From positions 1 to 59,101 of the forward strand of contig JBHHYU010000010.1 in NCBI GenBank assembly GCA_046757725.1: DNA of 59,101 nt, read 5' to 3'. Below are positions 14,574 to 23,378 of this stretch, piece by piece. The stretch is from JBHHYU01 sp046757725 (lineage in GTDB: Bacteria; Desulfobacterota; Binatia; UBA9968). Numbering within the stretch: the stretch's first letter is position 1; the number at the start of each line of letters is the position of its first letter. The notes beneath the pieces are model-generated. The model ran no database searches. It saw nothing but the letters and a program-made list of their open reading frames with translations, and had not been told where the DNA came from. A program made the translations under genes and the position numbers.

Positions 14574-16058
14574 TTATCGATCTTCAGTGGGTTTCCATCT
14601 TAAAACAGGCCTTCTTGCTGCCCGTGCTTCATCCAGTCGGCCCACAGGGGTCGTGTGAGGAGCACTTGTGAGGAGAGAAGGATTCTCCCTAGCCTCGCGA
14701 GCGATGGAAATCATAGCCTCGGCAAACCTATCCAGTGTCTCCTTGCTTTCAGTCTCTGTCGGCTCGATCATGAGCGCCCCAGAGACGACCAGGGGAAAAT
14801 AGATGGTGGGCGGATGAAAGCCATAGTCTAGTAAGCGTTTAGCAATATCCAGCGTATGAACTCCGTGTTTCTGTTGCAGGCGATCGGTAAAGACACACTC
14901 ATGCATGCAGGGCCCCTGGTAGGGGAGGTCGTAAATGTCTTCAAGCATTTGCTTTAGATAGCTGGCATTCAAAAGCGCCATGCGGCTCATCTCCGTCAAC
15001 CCATCAGAACCTAAGGAAATAATGTAGCTGTAGGCACGTACCAGGACACCAAAGTTGCCAAAGAAGGAATGGATACGACCTACTGAGGTGGGAAAGTCGT
15101 CGCACAACTCAAAGCGTTCACCCCGTTTAACAATCCGAGGTATTGGTAGATAGTCGTGAAGAAACTCCTTAGCCCCCACCGGACCCGCACCAGGACCTCC
15201 TCCTCCGTGGGGAGTTGAGAAGGTCTTGTGGAGGTTGATATGGAGCACATCCACCCCCATATCTCTGGGCTTGGCGATGCCCATCAGGGCGTTTAAATTA
15301 GCGCCGTCGAGATAAACCAGCCCTCCCTTTCTGTGAACCACCTCAGTGATTGCCTGTATGTTCTGCTCGAAAAGACCCAGGGTATTCGGGTTTGTAACCA
15401 TCAGCGCAGCCACTTCCGTACTCATCACCTCTTCCAGCGTCCGTGCCTCGATTATCCCCCGATCGTTGGAAGGTATCTGAACAACTTCGTAGCCACCTAG
15501 TGCTGAGCTGGCGGGGTTGGTGCCGTGAGCGGTATCCGGAACGATAATTTTTTTACGAGGATTTCCCTGCTCAGTTAAGAAGGCACGAATCATCATCAGC
15601 CCTGTCAGCTCCCCCTGTGCTCCTGCGGCTGGTTGCAGGGTCACGTGATCCATGCCGGTGATTTCGGCAAGCATTCTTTCTAGCCCAAAAAGCAGCTCGA
15701 GGGCCCCCTGAATCAACTCCACAGGAGCCAGTGGATGTAGGAGTGAAAAGCCGGGCATGCGCGCTACTACTTCATTGACCCTGGGATTGTATTTCATGGT
15801 ACAAGACCCCAGCGGGTAAAACTGGCTCTCGATGGAGTAGTTGAGATGGGAAAGAAGAGTGAAATGACGCAGTACATCTAGCTCTCCCATTTCGGGAAAG
15901 CCTGGCAGGTCATCCCGAAGCAGCTCAGGAGGAATCCCGTCCATACCCCCGTTCTCTTCCTCGGGCCAAAAGAAACCGCTTCTCCCCGGTGAACCACTCT
16001 CGAAGATGAGAGGGGGAATGAAATTAGGGCGATTTGTGTCCGCAGAATGTCTTGACAA
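14574..16058 (-). CDS. gcvPB: Glycine dehydrogenase (decarboxylating) subunit 2
   Basis: The 494-residue protein is the C-terminal half of a split P-protein. It includes YPLGSCTMKYNPRVNE (about 82-97), ITGMDHVTLQPAAGAQGEL, DTAHGTNPASSALGGYEV, and the PLP lysine in LHKTFSTPHGGGGPGAGP. It forms a heterotetramer with GcvPA and decarboxylates glycine, passing the aminomethyl group to lipoyl-GcvH (or runs in reverse). Its start overlaps the end of gcvPA by 35 bases, so the two are probably translationally coupled. It is the last gene of the leftward folD-gcvT-gcvH-gcvPA-gcvPB unit. Confidence 0.97.
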   Translation of the reverse strand: MSRHSADTNRPNFIPPLIFESGSPGRSGFFWPEEENGGMDGIPPELLRDDLPGFPEMGELDVLRHFTLLSHLNYSIESQFYPLGSCTMKYNPRVNEVVARMPGFSLLHPLAPVELIQGALELLFGLERMLAEITGMDHVTLQPAAGAQGELTGLMMIRAFLTEQGNPRKKIIVPDTAHGTNPASSALGGYEVVQIPSNDRGIIEARTLEEVMSTEVAALMVTNPNTLGLFEQNIQAITEVVHRKGGLVYLDGANLNALMGIAKPRDMGVDVLHINLHKTFSTPHGGGGPGAGPVGAKEFLHDYLPIPRIVKRGERFELCDDFPTSVGRIHSFFGNFGVLVRAYSYIISLGSDGLTEMSRMALLNASYLKQMLEDIYDLPYQGPCMHECVFTDRLQQKHGVHTLDIAKRLLDYGFHPPTIYFPLVVSGALMIEPTETESKETLDRFAEAMISIAREARENPSLLTSAPHTTPVGRLDEARAARRPVLRWKPTEDR

Positions 16059-17382
16059 GGTGCTCGATCTCCTCTACCTCATTCATTTCGGTCACACAGA
16101 CAAGTAGCCCATCCGGAAGCTCAGGATACCAACGTGCTAGAGGAATCCCCGGGACAATCCGCTCAGCAGTAGAGTACCGAAGGTACCGGGCCAATCCCCG
16201 TACGTTAAGAACAAATTCATTAAAAAAGGGCCCTGTGAAAGCAAGGATATGCCCGGCCTCCTGAACCAACCGGTCTTTGGTCTGATGAGCCCGGGTTACA
16301 TTGACCCCGGCTAAACGACACATTCCACTTTTCCCAAGAAGGGCCATAAAGACGGTTGATGCCAGAGTGCACAGGCTCTGGTTCGTACAGATGTTGGAGG
16401 TTGCCTTTCCTCGCCGGATATGCTGCTCACGGGTAGAAAGCGTTAAAACAAACCCCCGATTGCCGCCACTGTCGACTGTTTCGCCAACTAATCTGCCCGG
16501 CATACTACGAACGAATTTACTGCGACAGGTAAAAAATCCAAACCCTGGACCCCCAAAGGTCATAGGAACCCCCAGGCTCTGCCCTTCACCGACAGCGATA
16601 TCAGCACCCCAAGCCCCGGGGGGTTTTAGCATCGCGAGTGATAAGGGTTCGGTCGTCACCGTAACGAGAAGGGTCCCAGACCGAGAGCAAGTTTCCCATA
16701 TAGGAGCGAGATCCTCAATAACCCCGAAAAAATTAGGATAACCGACCACTACGCACGCAGCCTTCTCGTCTACGGCCTCCATCAGGGATTCAAGGTCAGT
16801 TCTCCCGCTCTCATCAAAGGGAAGCTCTACGAGATCTACACCGGGTAGGTGTCGGAGATAGGTGGTGATAACCGACCGATAGTTGGGATGAAGGCACCGT
16901 GACAGAATAATTCGTCGCCGACGTTCTTTCTGGATTCGCCGTACCATGAGAACCGCTTCCGCGGCCGCTGAAGCGCCATCATATAGTCCTGCGTTGGCAA
17001 CCTCCATGCCGGTAAGCTGACACATCAGTGTTTGAAATTCATAAATGACTTGCAGGGTGCCCTGGCTCACTTCAGGCTGATATGGGGTATAAGAGGTTGA
17101 AAACTCGGAGCGGGAGGTAATCGCATCCACTGCGCTGGGTATGAAATGATGATAAATCCCTCCACCCAGAAAAAAATGCCATTCCGATGGAATAGCATTT
17201 TTGGCTCCAAGCAAGCCCATTCTCCGTTTGACGCTCACCTCGGTTAGACCCCGAGGAAGAGAGATACCCGCCCGTTCTCTCAAATTTTGAGGAATATGAT
17301 CAAAGAGCTCTTCGATCCGAGTCGCGCCGATGGCCCGGAGCATCTGCTCCTTATCCGACAGAGTATGGGGAGTGTAACGCAT
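16024..17382 (-). CDS. gcvPA: Glycine dehydrogenase (decarboxylating) subunit 1
   Basis: This 452-residue protein is the N-terminal half of the split P-protein. Signature pieces are RYTPHTLSDKEQMLRAIG (2-19), FLGGGIYHHFIPSAVD, FSTSYTPYQPEVSQGTLQ, the DGASAAAEAVLM segment, and GGPGFGFFTCRSKFVR with GRLVGETVD. It partners gcvPB, whose frame it overlaps. The split architecture is common in Firmicutes, Thermotoga and many anaerobic or deep-branching lineages, while many Proteobacteria have a single long GcvP. It lies eight bases after gcvH. Confidence 0.97.
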   Translation of the reverse strand: MRYTPHTLSDKEQMLRAIGATRIEELFDHIPQNLRERAGISLPRGLTEVSVKRRMGLLGAKNAIPSEWHFFLGGGIYHHFIPSAVDAITSRSEFSTSYTPYQPEVSQGTLQVIYEFQTLMCQLTGMEVANAGLYDGASAAAEAVLMVRRIQKERRRRIILSRCLHPNYRSVITTYLRHLPGVDLVELPFDESGRTDLESLMEAVDEKAACVVVGYPNFFGVIEDLAPIWETCSRSGTLLVTVTTEPLSLAMLKPPGAWGADIAVGEGQSLGVPMTFGGPGFGFFTCRSKFVRSMPGRLVGETVDSGGNRGFVLTLSTREQHIRRGKATSNICTNQSLCTLASTVFMALLGKSGMCRLAGVNVTRAHQTKDRLVQEAGHILAFTGPFFNEFVLNVRGLARYLRYSTAERIVPGIPLARWYPELPDGLLVCVTEMNEVEEIEHLVKTFCGHKSP

Positions 17383-17390
17383 GGGAAACT

Positions 17391-17813
17391 TTATTCTTCC
17401 TCTTCTTCCTCACTCTCCTCTGATTCTTTTTGCTGCTCCAGGTATTCGGCATACTCCTCCCCATTCAGAAGATCCTTGAGGTCATCCATATCGGCGATCT
17501 CAACCTTAATCATCCAGCCATCCCCGTAAGGGTCCTCATTAACTGTCTCCGGACTATCCGGTAAGGCTGCATTAACCTCAAGGATCGTGCCGCTGACCGG
17601 GGCATAGAGATCCGAGACGGCCTTAACCGACTCCACCGCCCCGAACGGGTCATCCTTAACAACCTGTTCGCCGACCGCAGGAAGCTCTACATAGACGACA
17701 TCACCGAGTTCCTCCTGGGCAAACTCCGTGATCCCAACAACGGCGACATGATCCTCAACAAGCACCCATTCATGTTCTTTAGAATAAATTAACCCCTCCG
17801 GAAGCTCCATCAT
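17391..17813 (-). CDS. gcvH: Glycine cleavage system H protein with acidic C-terminal tail
   Basis: The 140-residue protein has the lipoyl domain YSKEHEWVLVEDHVAVVGIT, GDVVYVELPAVGEQV and the lipoylation site in AVESVKAVSDLYAPVSG (Lys at about 64), then NEDPYGDGWMIKVE. After the normal end it has an acidic tail of alternating Ser and Glu, finishing in a run of Glu, about ten residues beyond typical GcvH length. GcvH shuttles the aminomethyl group between P- and T-proteins. An AAGGAGGAG site precedes two adjacent ATGs, so the second (17810) may be the true start. It lies between gcvT and gcvPA. Confidence 0.96.
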   Translation of the reverse strand: MMELPEGLIYSKEHEWVLVEDHVAVVGITEFAQEELGDVVYVELPAVGEQVVKDDPFGAVESVKAVSDLYAPVSGTILEVNAALPDSPETVNEDPYGDGWMIKVEIADMDDLKDLLNGEEYAEYLEQQKESEESEEEEEE

Positions 17814-17850
17814 TCTCCTCCTTTTCGACTTATCATGCTTCCTAGTTTTC

Positions 17851-18975
17851 TTACGCTAAGGCTTGCCGGCGATAAAAGGGCAGCGTGACGATCCGGGTGC
17901 CCAATCGGCGGCCTCGGATTTCCACCTCTACAACATTTCCTACCCCTGTCTCCTCAGTCAACACGTACCCGAGGGCGATAGACCGTCCCAGTGTTGGGGA
18001 TTTCGTCCCACTGGTCACCTCTCCAATGGGCCGACCTTGCTTGAGAATGGGATAATGACTCCGAGGAATTCCGGGCTCCGTCATTTCCAACCCTACTAGT
18101 TTACGCTTTACTCCTTCATGTTTCTCCTTCAGCAGGGCCTCGCGACCCAGGAAAAATTCCTTCGAAAACTTGGTCACCCACTCCAGGCCTGCCTCCAGAG
18201 GAGTTGTGTTCTCGTTCAATTCATGCCCGTAAAGCGGGTAGGCTTTTTCAAGGCGAAGCGTGTCTCTGGCTCCAAGTCCGGCAGGCTGAAGCCCTACGTT
18301 CTTCCCGGCTTCCGAGAGACCATTCCACAGTCTCTCACCATCGCTGGGATGACTGTAGATCTCAAAACCATCCTCGCCGGTATATCCTGTGCGAGCTACG
18401 AGACATCGAATACTAGAGACCTCTCCAAAAGAAAAATGAAACGGGCGCATCTCTTCCAGCCGGAGGGAGGTTAAAGTTTGTAAGAGCTTCGCAGCTGAAG
18501 GCCCCTGGAGAGCCAGCTGGACATAATTGGAACTAACATCTTGAATCTCCACGTTTCCTTTAGTTTTGTCCTTTATCCACTGAAAGTCCTTATCCGTATT
18601 ACCGGCATTCACACAAATAAAGAAATGATCCGTCTCCAGTCGATAGATAACAATATCGTCAACGACTCCCCCATCTTCGTTGAGCAACAAATTGTACTGT
18701 GCCTGCCCTTTCTTCAGCCGCGAGACATCGTTGGCCGTGAGTCTCTGACAGAGATCTAAAGCCTGAGGGCCACGAATTTCAACCTCTCCCATATGGCTGA
18801 CATCAAAAAGACCAGCCCTGCTGCGCACAGCTAGATGTTCTTGTATCACACCACGGTACTGTACAGGCATCTCCCAACCGGCAAAGGCAACCATTTTGGC
18901 CCCCAAACCCTTATGGATGCCATAGAGCGGAGTTCTCTTGAACCTTTGAACGGGTGGTGAGTTTGCTGCTTTCAC
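17851..18975 (-). CDS. gcvT: Glycine cleavage system T protein (aminomethyltransferase)
   Basis: The 374-residue protein starts FKRTPLYGIHKGLGAKMV and continues with GWEMPVQYRGVIQEHLAVR, FDVSHMGEVEIRGP, DDIVIYRL, the catalytic/folate region ARTGYTGEDGFEIY, and the C-terminal EVTSGTKSPTLGRSIALGYV. This is full-length GcvT. It transfers the methylene group from H-protein to tetrahydrofolate, giving methylene-THF and ammonia. It overlaps folD by four bases, tying the folate product to methylene-THF oxidation or reduction. Confidence 0.97.
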   Translation of the reverse strand: MKAANSPPVQRFKRTPLYGIHKGLGAKMVAFAGWEMPVQYRGVIQEHLAVRSRAGLFDVSHMGEVEIRGPQALDLCQRLTANDVSRLKKGQAQYNLLLNEDGGVVDDIVIYRLETDHFFICVNAGNTDKDFQWIKDKTKGNVEIQDVSSNYVQLALQGPSAAKLLQTLTSLRLEEMRPFHFSFGEVSSIRCLVARTGYTGEDGFEIYSHPSDGERLWNGLSEAGKNVGLQPAGLGARDTLRLEKAYPLYGHELNENTTPLEAGLEWVTKFSKEFFLGREALLKEKHEGVKRKLVGLEMTEPGIPRSHYPILKQGRPIGEVTSGTKSPTLGRSIALGYVLTEETGVGNVVEVEIRGRRLGTRIVTLPFYRRQALA

Positions 18976-19841
18976 GCGATTCGGCCTAAATCCCTCTGTT
19001 GGAGGGACTCCTTCGCTGCCCTTAAGGTATTGAAAAGGAGCATACAGATCGTCATCGGCCCAACTCCCCCCGGAACAGGTGAGATCCAGGCAGCACGATC
19101 TTTAGCGCCCTCAAAATCTACGTCTCCCATGAGCTTGCCGTTGGGCATTCGATTAACTCCTACATCAATGACCACCGCACCCGGTTTAACCCAATCGCCA
19201 CGGACCATACCCGCCTTACCGATGGCAACAACTAAAATATCGGCCCGACCGATCTCTTCTCTGAGATTAGCGGTACGAGAGTGACAAAGCGTCACGGTTG
19301 CATGCCGGGCAAGAAGCATCAACGCAACCGGCTTCCCCACTATATTGCTGCGGCCAACCACGACCGCGTTTTTGCCTTTCGGATCACACCCGACAGAATC
19401 CAGTAGCTTCATAATGCCCATAGGCGTACAGGGTTTAAAACTCTCCCCTCCGAGAAGGAGAAGTCCTTGGTTAACTGGGTGAAAGCCATCGACGTCTTTT
19501 TGCGGTGAGATGGCTTCTAAGATTTTCTCGGCATGGATGTGGGAGGGCAGAGGGAGCTGAACTAGGATGCCATGAACTTTCTCGTCTCGATTCAAATTGT
19601 GGACCAGCGTGAGCACTTCTTTTTCCGAAACGGTCGCCGAGAGAAGATGTTCTTGGGAACTTATTCCCACCTCCCGGCACGCCTTTTCCTTGTTTCTGAC
19701 ATAGACGTGGGAAGCAGGATCATCTCCCACTAAGACCACTGCAAGTCCCGGGCTCATCCCCCATCTCCTCTCGAGACCCCTAATCTCTTCCTTAATCTCT
19801 TTCCGAATCTCTTGCGAAACGATCTTACCGTTGATGATCAT
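18972..19841 (-). CDS. folD: Bifunctional methylene-THF dehydrogenase / methenyl-THF cyclohydrolase
   Basis: From the ATG at 19841 behind GGGGGAA the product is 289 residues; an upstream frame extension lacks a ribosome site. FolD hallmarks are present: GLAVVLVGDDPASHVYVRNK with the catalytic Lys, HGILVQLPLPSHI, KDVDGFHPVNQG, FKPCTPMGIM, VVGRSNIVGKPVALMLL, and PVPGGVGPMTICML. The enzyme interconverts methylene-, methenyl- and 10-formyl-THF with NADP. As first gene of the gcv operon it links glycine to the formyl-THF branch. The operon could therefore serve glycine breakdown or reductive glycine synthesis. Confidence 0.97.
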   Translation of the reverse strand: MIINGKIVSQEIRKEIKEEIRGLERRWGMSPGLAVVLVGDDPASHVYVRNKEKACREVGISSQEHLLSATVSEKEVLTLVHNLNRDEKVHGILVQLPLPSHIHAEKILEAISPQKDVDGFHPVNQGLLLLGGESFKPCTPMGIMKLLDSVGCDPKGKNAVVVGRSNIVGKPVALMLLARHATVTLCHSRTANLREEIGRADILVVAIGKAGMVRGDWVKPGAVVIDVGVNRMPNGKLMGDVDFEGAKDRAAWISPVPGGVGPMTICMLLFNTLRAAKESLQQRDLGRIA

Positions 19842-20109
19842 TGCAATATTCCCCCGTATCAAGCCCAGTGTCTCTATTCAAGAAAATGTTTGAGTAAACA
19901 CTCCCTACCCTCTCCCGTGATGACACGGAGATGAGAAGCAGCGAATTCATTCTACCTTTTATCTCTTCTTGTTGATAACCGATGATAAAAAAAGGGAGGG
20001 GTCGCCTCATCTTTCCAACAGCTGCATAGCTTGTTGAAGTCTATCACATGGACTCTACCCTAGGAATAACTACAGATTCCATTCGAACGGAACCGAAGCA
20101 GTGGCCCCG

Positions 20110-20958
20110 CTACGAATTAATCGGTGATGTCGCCAAAACCTCCCACCAATTGCGATCCAGGTCACTAAAGGTAAAAGAAAGCCCACCGTTGTGTTTCTCT
20201 AAATCCCAAAGCTCCGTTATCCCGAATTCCTTCCCGGAAGCGGTAAACTCATGGTGTGCTGCTTCCACTGCCTCCTGTGAAGCCAGTTTCAAGGTGAAGC
20301 GGTTGACCGGTGATAGGTACTTCCGTGCTTTAGCAGGAAGCACCACAATGTACCACGGGTGCGCAGGATGTTTAATGTATGTGGACAACCGGCCACCGCC
20401 AATCTTTTTTAAACCGAGCACCTCTTGATAAAACCGATCGCTCGCCTCTTTATTATCGCATTGGAGAGTCCCGTGAGTTAAGGCTTGAGGAATATACCCT
20501 CTGCCGGGGAAGCGGGCCTCGGCCATGGGGACTCTCCAGTGTGGCGCTGCATGGGATCTCCCCTCTGCCAAGGCCCTCGGATCATAGTACTCAATTTCCC
20601 AGTCATTGCCTCCCGGTTCAGAAAAATAAACCGAGTGGGCAAAATGGGCCTCATGGGGTCTCGTGACTCTCTTTATGCCGTATTTGTCCCTCTGGCCTCG
20701 AATGTACTCCCACGCTGCCTCTATTTCTTTTCGGTTTGCCACCCGAACCCCATAATGATTATTGTGCGGTTTATTCGGGGAATCGTCTCCGCCTTCATGA
20801 ACGACTAAAAGCCAATCCGTATTCGGATGTTTGACCACGGCTTGTCCGTCCCATCTCTCAACCACCTCAAGGGCCAGAATATCAGTAAAAATCGGGATCG
20901 TCTCGTCTAAAGATCGGCATTCATAATGTCCTTGGATCAAACCTACCGGTTTTAGCAT
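20110..20958 (-). CDS. Two-domain VOC (glyoxalase/dioxygenase-fold) protein
   Basis: From the ATG at 20958, behind GAGGTGATC, the product is 282 residues. Two VOC modules are seen: GLIQGHYECRSLDETIPIF to SEPGGNDWEIEYYDP, and QALTHGTLQCDNKEASDRFY to FSDLDRNWWEVLA. His near each module start and Glu near each module end (WEIEYY, WWEV) are the usual metal ligands. Two linked modules resemble extradiol-dioxygenase-like proteins such as biphenyl-diol dioxygenases. The substrate cannot be assigned. The gene is monocistronic in its surroundings, divergent from the DUF3891 gene. Confidence 0.8.
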   Translation of the reverse strand: MLKPVGLIQGHYECRSLDETIPIFTDILALEVVERWDGQAVVKHPNTDWLLVVHEGGDDSPNKPHNNHYGVRVANRKEIEAAWEYIRGQRDKYGIKRVTRPHEAHFAHSVYFSEPGGNDWEIEYYDPRALAEGRSHAAPHWRVPMAEARFPGRGYIPQALTHGTLQCDNKEASDRFYQEVLGLKKIGGGRLSTYIKHPAHPWYIVVLPAKARKYLSPVNRFTLKLASQEAVEAAHHEFTASGKEFGITELWDLEKHNGGLSFTFSDLDRNWWEVLATSPINS

Positions 20959-21133
20959 GGTCGGATCACCTCGCTGTTGCAATCCATTCGCAAAAACTAC
21001 TCGAAATTCTGTAATTCTATCTAAAGGAAAGCAGCATAGCTGTCAAGCAACAGCCCAGGCAGTAGCTTATTGTCTTCGGCCGGAAGGTTTTCTCCTGAGG
21101 AACCACTCTTTTTAACGGAGAGCCTGTCTGGGG

Positions 21134-21163
21134 TTGACAACTTGTCAGGCGCGGGCCTATATC
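21134..21163 (+). promoter_or_regulatory. Sigma70-like promoter with palindrome over the -35 box
   Basis: TTGACA (21134-21139), an 18-base spacer and TATATC (21158-21163) lie 33 bases before the DUF3891 start. The 13-base perfect palindrome TGACAACTTGTCA (21135-21147) covers the -35 box and spacer, as expected for a dimeric repressor site. Confidence 0.5.
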
Positions 21164-21196
21164 TCGACTGAAGATTCGTGGTAAGGGAGACTCCCG

Positions 21197-22015
21197 ATGG
21201 TTGTACGAGATAGTAAAGACGGAGCAGCAATCGTTAGTACCCAGGAAGATCATGCCGAGGTTTCCGCCCAACTCGCGGCCCGCTGGGGTAATCAACGCTT
21301 CATGAAACCTCGGCCGTACCCATCCATGGTTTTCGCCGCCACTTTCCATGACAGCGGGTACAGGGAGTGGGAGGGAACTCCTCCCATCAATCTCGAAAAG
21401 GGTCGACCGTACGGTCATAGGGAAAAGCCTCCTTCATTCGAGGCGGTGGAACTAGCAGCATTCGCTCATAATATCGACTGGGTTCGATCTCACGACCCCT
21501 ATGCAGGCCTACTGGTCTCCATGCATCGGACGGGGCTCTGGAAAAATCGTTACGGCGTCTTTAAAATCCCAGAGGGCAGGTTGCGGGAAAGAAGCGCGGA
21601 AACCAAGTCCGTCATGAAGGAACTGGAGTCCAGGCAAGAGAAAGAGAAGACGTCCCTTGGCAAGGCCAACCCCAGGTTTGAGGAGGCGTTGTGGGTTAAT
21701 TATCGCCTGCTCCAGATCTACGATCTTCTGTCCCTGTACTTTTGCTGCGATGGCCATACTGAATACGGCCTCAAGGAGAGTATGATTGCACCGGTTCCTG
21801 TGACCTATGACACCCAAGAAGAGACGGAATTACATATCCTTCCTGTTGACTCGCATTCAGTGAAGATTCAACCTTACCCCTTTGATGTTTCACCTGTCAT
21901 CGTTTCCGTGCGGATCCGAACTATCCCAGCCGGCACCCCCACTTCACAAGAGGCAGGAAGGGAAGCCTTTTATAAGGCGCCCAGGTCACTCTTGAACTTT
22001 GAGATTACAGAGTGA
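21197..22015 (+). CDS. DUF3891 family protein
   Basis: The 272-residue protein begins MVVRDSKDGAAIVSTQEDHA and has PSMVFAATFHDSGYREWEGTPPI (given in part), GLLVSMHRTGL, ALWVNYRLLQIYDLLSLYFC and a C-terminal beta-rich part. The spaced His/Asp residues (EDHAEVS, FHDSGYREW, MHRTGL) match DUF3891, an HD-like helical family of unknown function and a possible metal-dependent hydrolase. A GGGAG ribosome site supports the start. A hydrolase gene follows with little or no gap, suggesting a two-gene unit under the palindrome-bearing promoter. Confidence 0.8.
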   Translation: MVVRDSKDGAAIVSTQEDHAEVSAQLAARWGNQRFMKPRPYPSMVFAATFHDSGYREWEGTPPINLEKGRPYGHREKPPSFEAVELAAFAHNIDWVRSHDPYAGLLVSMHRTGLWKNRYGVFKIPEGRLRERSAETKSVMKELESRQEKEKTSLGKANPRFEEALWVNYRLLQIYDLLSLYFCCDGHTEYGLKESMIAPVPVTYDTQEETELHILPVDSHSVKIQPYPFDVSPVIVSVRIRTIPAGTPTSQEAGREAFYKAPRSLLNFEITE

Positions 22016-22067
22016 AAACAATCAGCTCTTTGTGCCCTCAGGAAACAAGACATCCCACTTGGCAGGA

Positions 22068-23351
22068 ATGAAAAGCAACGGCACGGACACAAAACCCCTT
22101 ACAAAGTTTCTTGCGGCAGTCAATGACAGCATCGGCTTGCGGGATGAGTTCATCTACCCTATGGCCTTTAAAGATTACAGGTCCTTTCCGGACCCATTCC
22201 CTCGGACCGCCTTTACCGTAACGGAAGTTCAGGAGAATCTCCTTCGCTATCCAAACCCGGAAAGGCCCCAGGAACTGTTTCGCTGGGACATCCACGGGAG
22301 GATTTTGACTCCCGCTAAGCCGTCCATCCCCGGAGTAGCCGTCGTGATGATCCACGGTGGGGCAGCGAATGAGTACGAGTTTCTCTTCACCCCGGATGGC
22401 CCGGAACAAGTTCTCGATCTCACAAAGAATCCTCCCGAGACGTCTAGGATCGGCATCGCTCAACACATTGCGTCCCTCGGCGTCACAGTTCTAACCGTCT
22501 CTTTACCAGGACACTACAGCCGGAAGCCTTGGCCCCCAATCCCATCCAGGAGGCCGGAATTCATAATCGACACTGTGCCGGACAATAAAGAACTCAACAA
22601 CCGTCTGAGTGTCTACACTTTCCGCCTGTGTCTCGAAGCGATCAAGCTTCTGATCGAGCGACACCTTCCTGAGTATAACCTCTATATGTGGGGTCACTCG
22701 ACGGGAGGAGAATACTTTTATCTGATGGAGCAATATGGGCTGAAAAATCGGCTTATCGGGGGATTGGGCTACGGGACCGGTATGCCGGCCAAACTACGTA
22801 GAGAGTGGGATCTGGCTGCCGACGAGAAAGGCCCCACCGAGAAGGCGAAGAAATTTCTCAGTATAGCTGGTCTGAGCCGAAGAACGACAAAGGGGTATGT
22901 GAAAAGCGGGTATATTGGACCCAACCAGCCGTGGGGTAGTGTGGAGCGCTGGTTTGAGCTGGAGGATCACCGCCGACCGATGTTTAAGCCTTTTTTACAG
23001 GATATAGAGCACAGCGGCTTTGACCTGCTCTATGACAAGATTCGAGAGAGATCCGGGTTACCGGATGAGGAATTGTTCATTACCCTCAAGCCGGATCTGA
23101 ATCGTCTGCGGGGCAAAAAAATGCTCTACTTTGTGGGAGAATGTGATAAAGGACATTGGCTCGATGGTGCGGAAAAGGGGGTGGGATTTCGCCGTGAGGT
23201 GTTTGCGCTTCAGCATTTTGCCCAAGTAGCAGAGCGTGTGCGACTTGTCGTAATACCGGGGCTTACCCATTACGGTCACATCGAGTCCTACAATGAACGG
23301 CTGGCAAATCTGATGGTTACAGGGTTTAGAGACTATTTTCCAACGGTGTAG
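22068..23351 (+). CDS. Alpha/beta hydrolase-fold protein
   Basis: The 427-residue reading has the oxyanion strand GVAVVMIHGGAANEYEF (about 88-104) and the nucleophile elbow YMWGHSTGGEYFYL (G-H-S-T-G). A late LTHYGHIESYN supplies the catalytic His, and an acid is probably within MLYFVGECDKGHWLDGA. It appears cytosolic with no signal peptide. An esterase or peptidase-like hydrolase is the safe call; substrate unknown. The start is unsure. An ATG at 22068 touches its purine run, and a TTG at 21999 overlapping the DUF3891 stop by 17 bases is an alternative adding 23 residues. Either way it is likely co-transcribed with DUF3891. Confidence 0.75.
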   Translation: MKSNGTDTKPLTKFLAAVNDSIGLRDEFIYPMAFKDYRSFPDPFPRTAFTVTEVQENLLRYPNPERPQELFRWDIHGRILTPAKPSIPGVAVVMIHGGAANEYEFLFTPDGPEQVLDLTKNPPETSRIGIAQHIASLGVTVLTVSLPGHYSRKPWPPIPSRRPEFIIDTVPDNKELNNRLSVYTFRLCLEAIKLLIERHLPEYNLYMWGHSTGGEYFYLMEQYGLKNRLIGGLGYGTGMPAKLRREWDLAADEKGPTEKAKKFLSIAGLSRRTTKGYVKSGYIGPNQPWGSVERWFELEDHRRPMFKPFLQDIEHSGFDLLYDKIRERSGLPDEELFITLKPDLNRLRGKKMLYFVGECDKGHWLDGAEKGVGFRREVFALQHFAQVAERVRLVVIPGLTHYGHIESYNERLANLMVTGFRDYFPTV

Positions 23352-23378
23352 ACCGGGAGATAGTAAAGGGCAATTTTC

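Noticed and set aside
19981..20010. Intrinsic terminator after the VOC gene
   Set aside because: A T tract exists on the minus strand, but the stem before it has only about four pairs.
19842..20109. Glycine riboswitch upstream of folD-gcvT
   Set aside because: A stretch reading CGGGAGAG on the minus strand recalls the aptamer, but the second conserved half (CCGAAGGGGCAA-type) and the tandem arrangement are absent.
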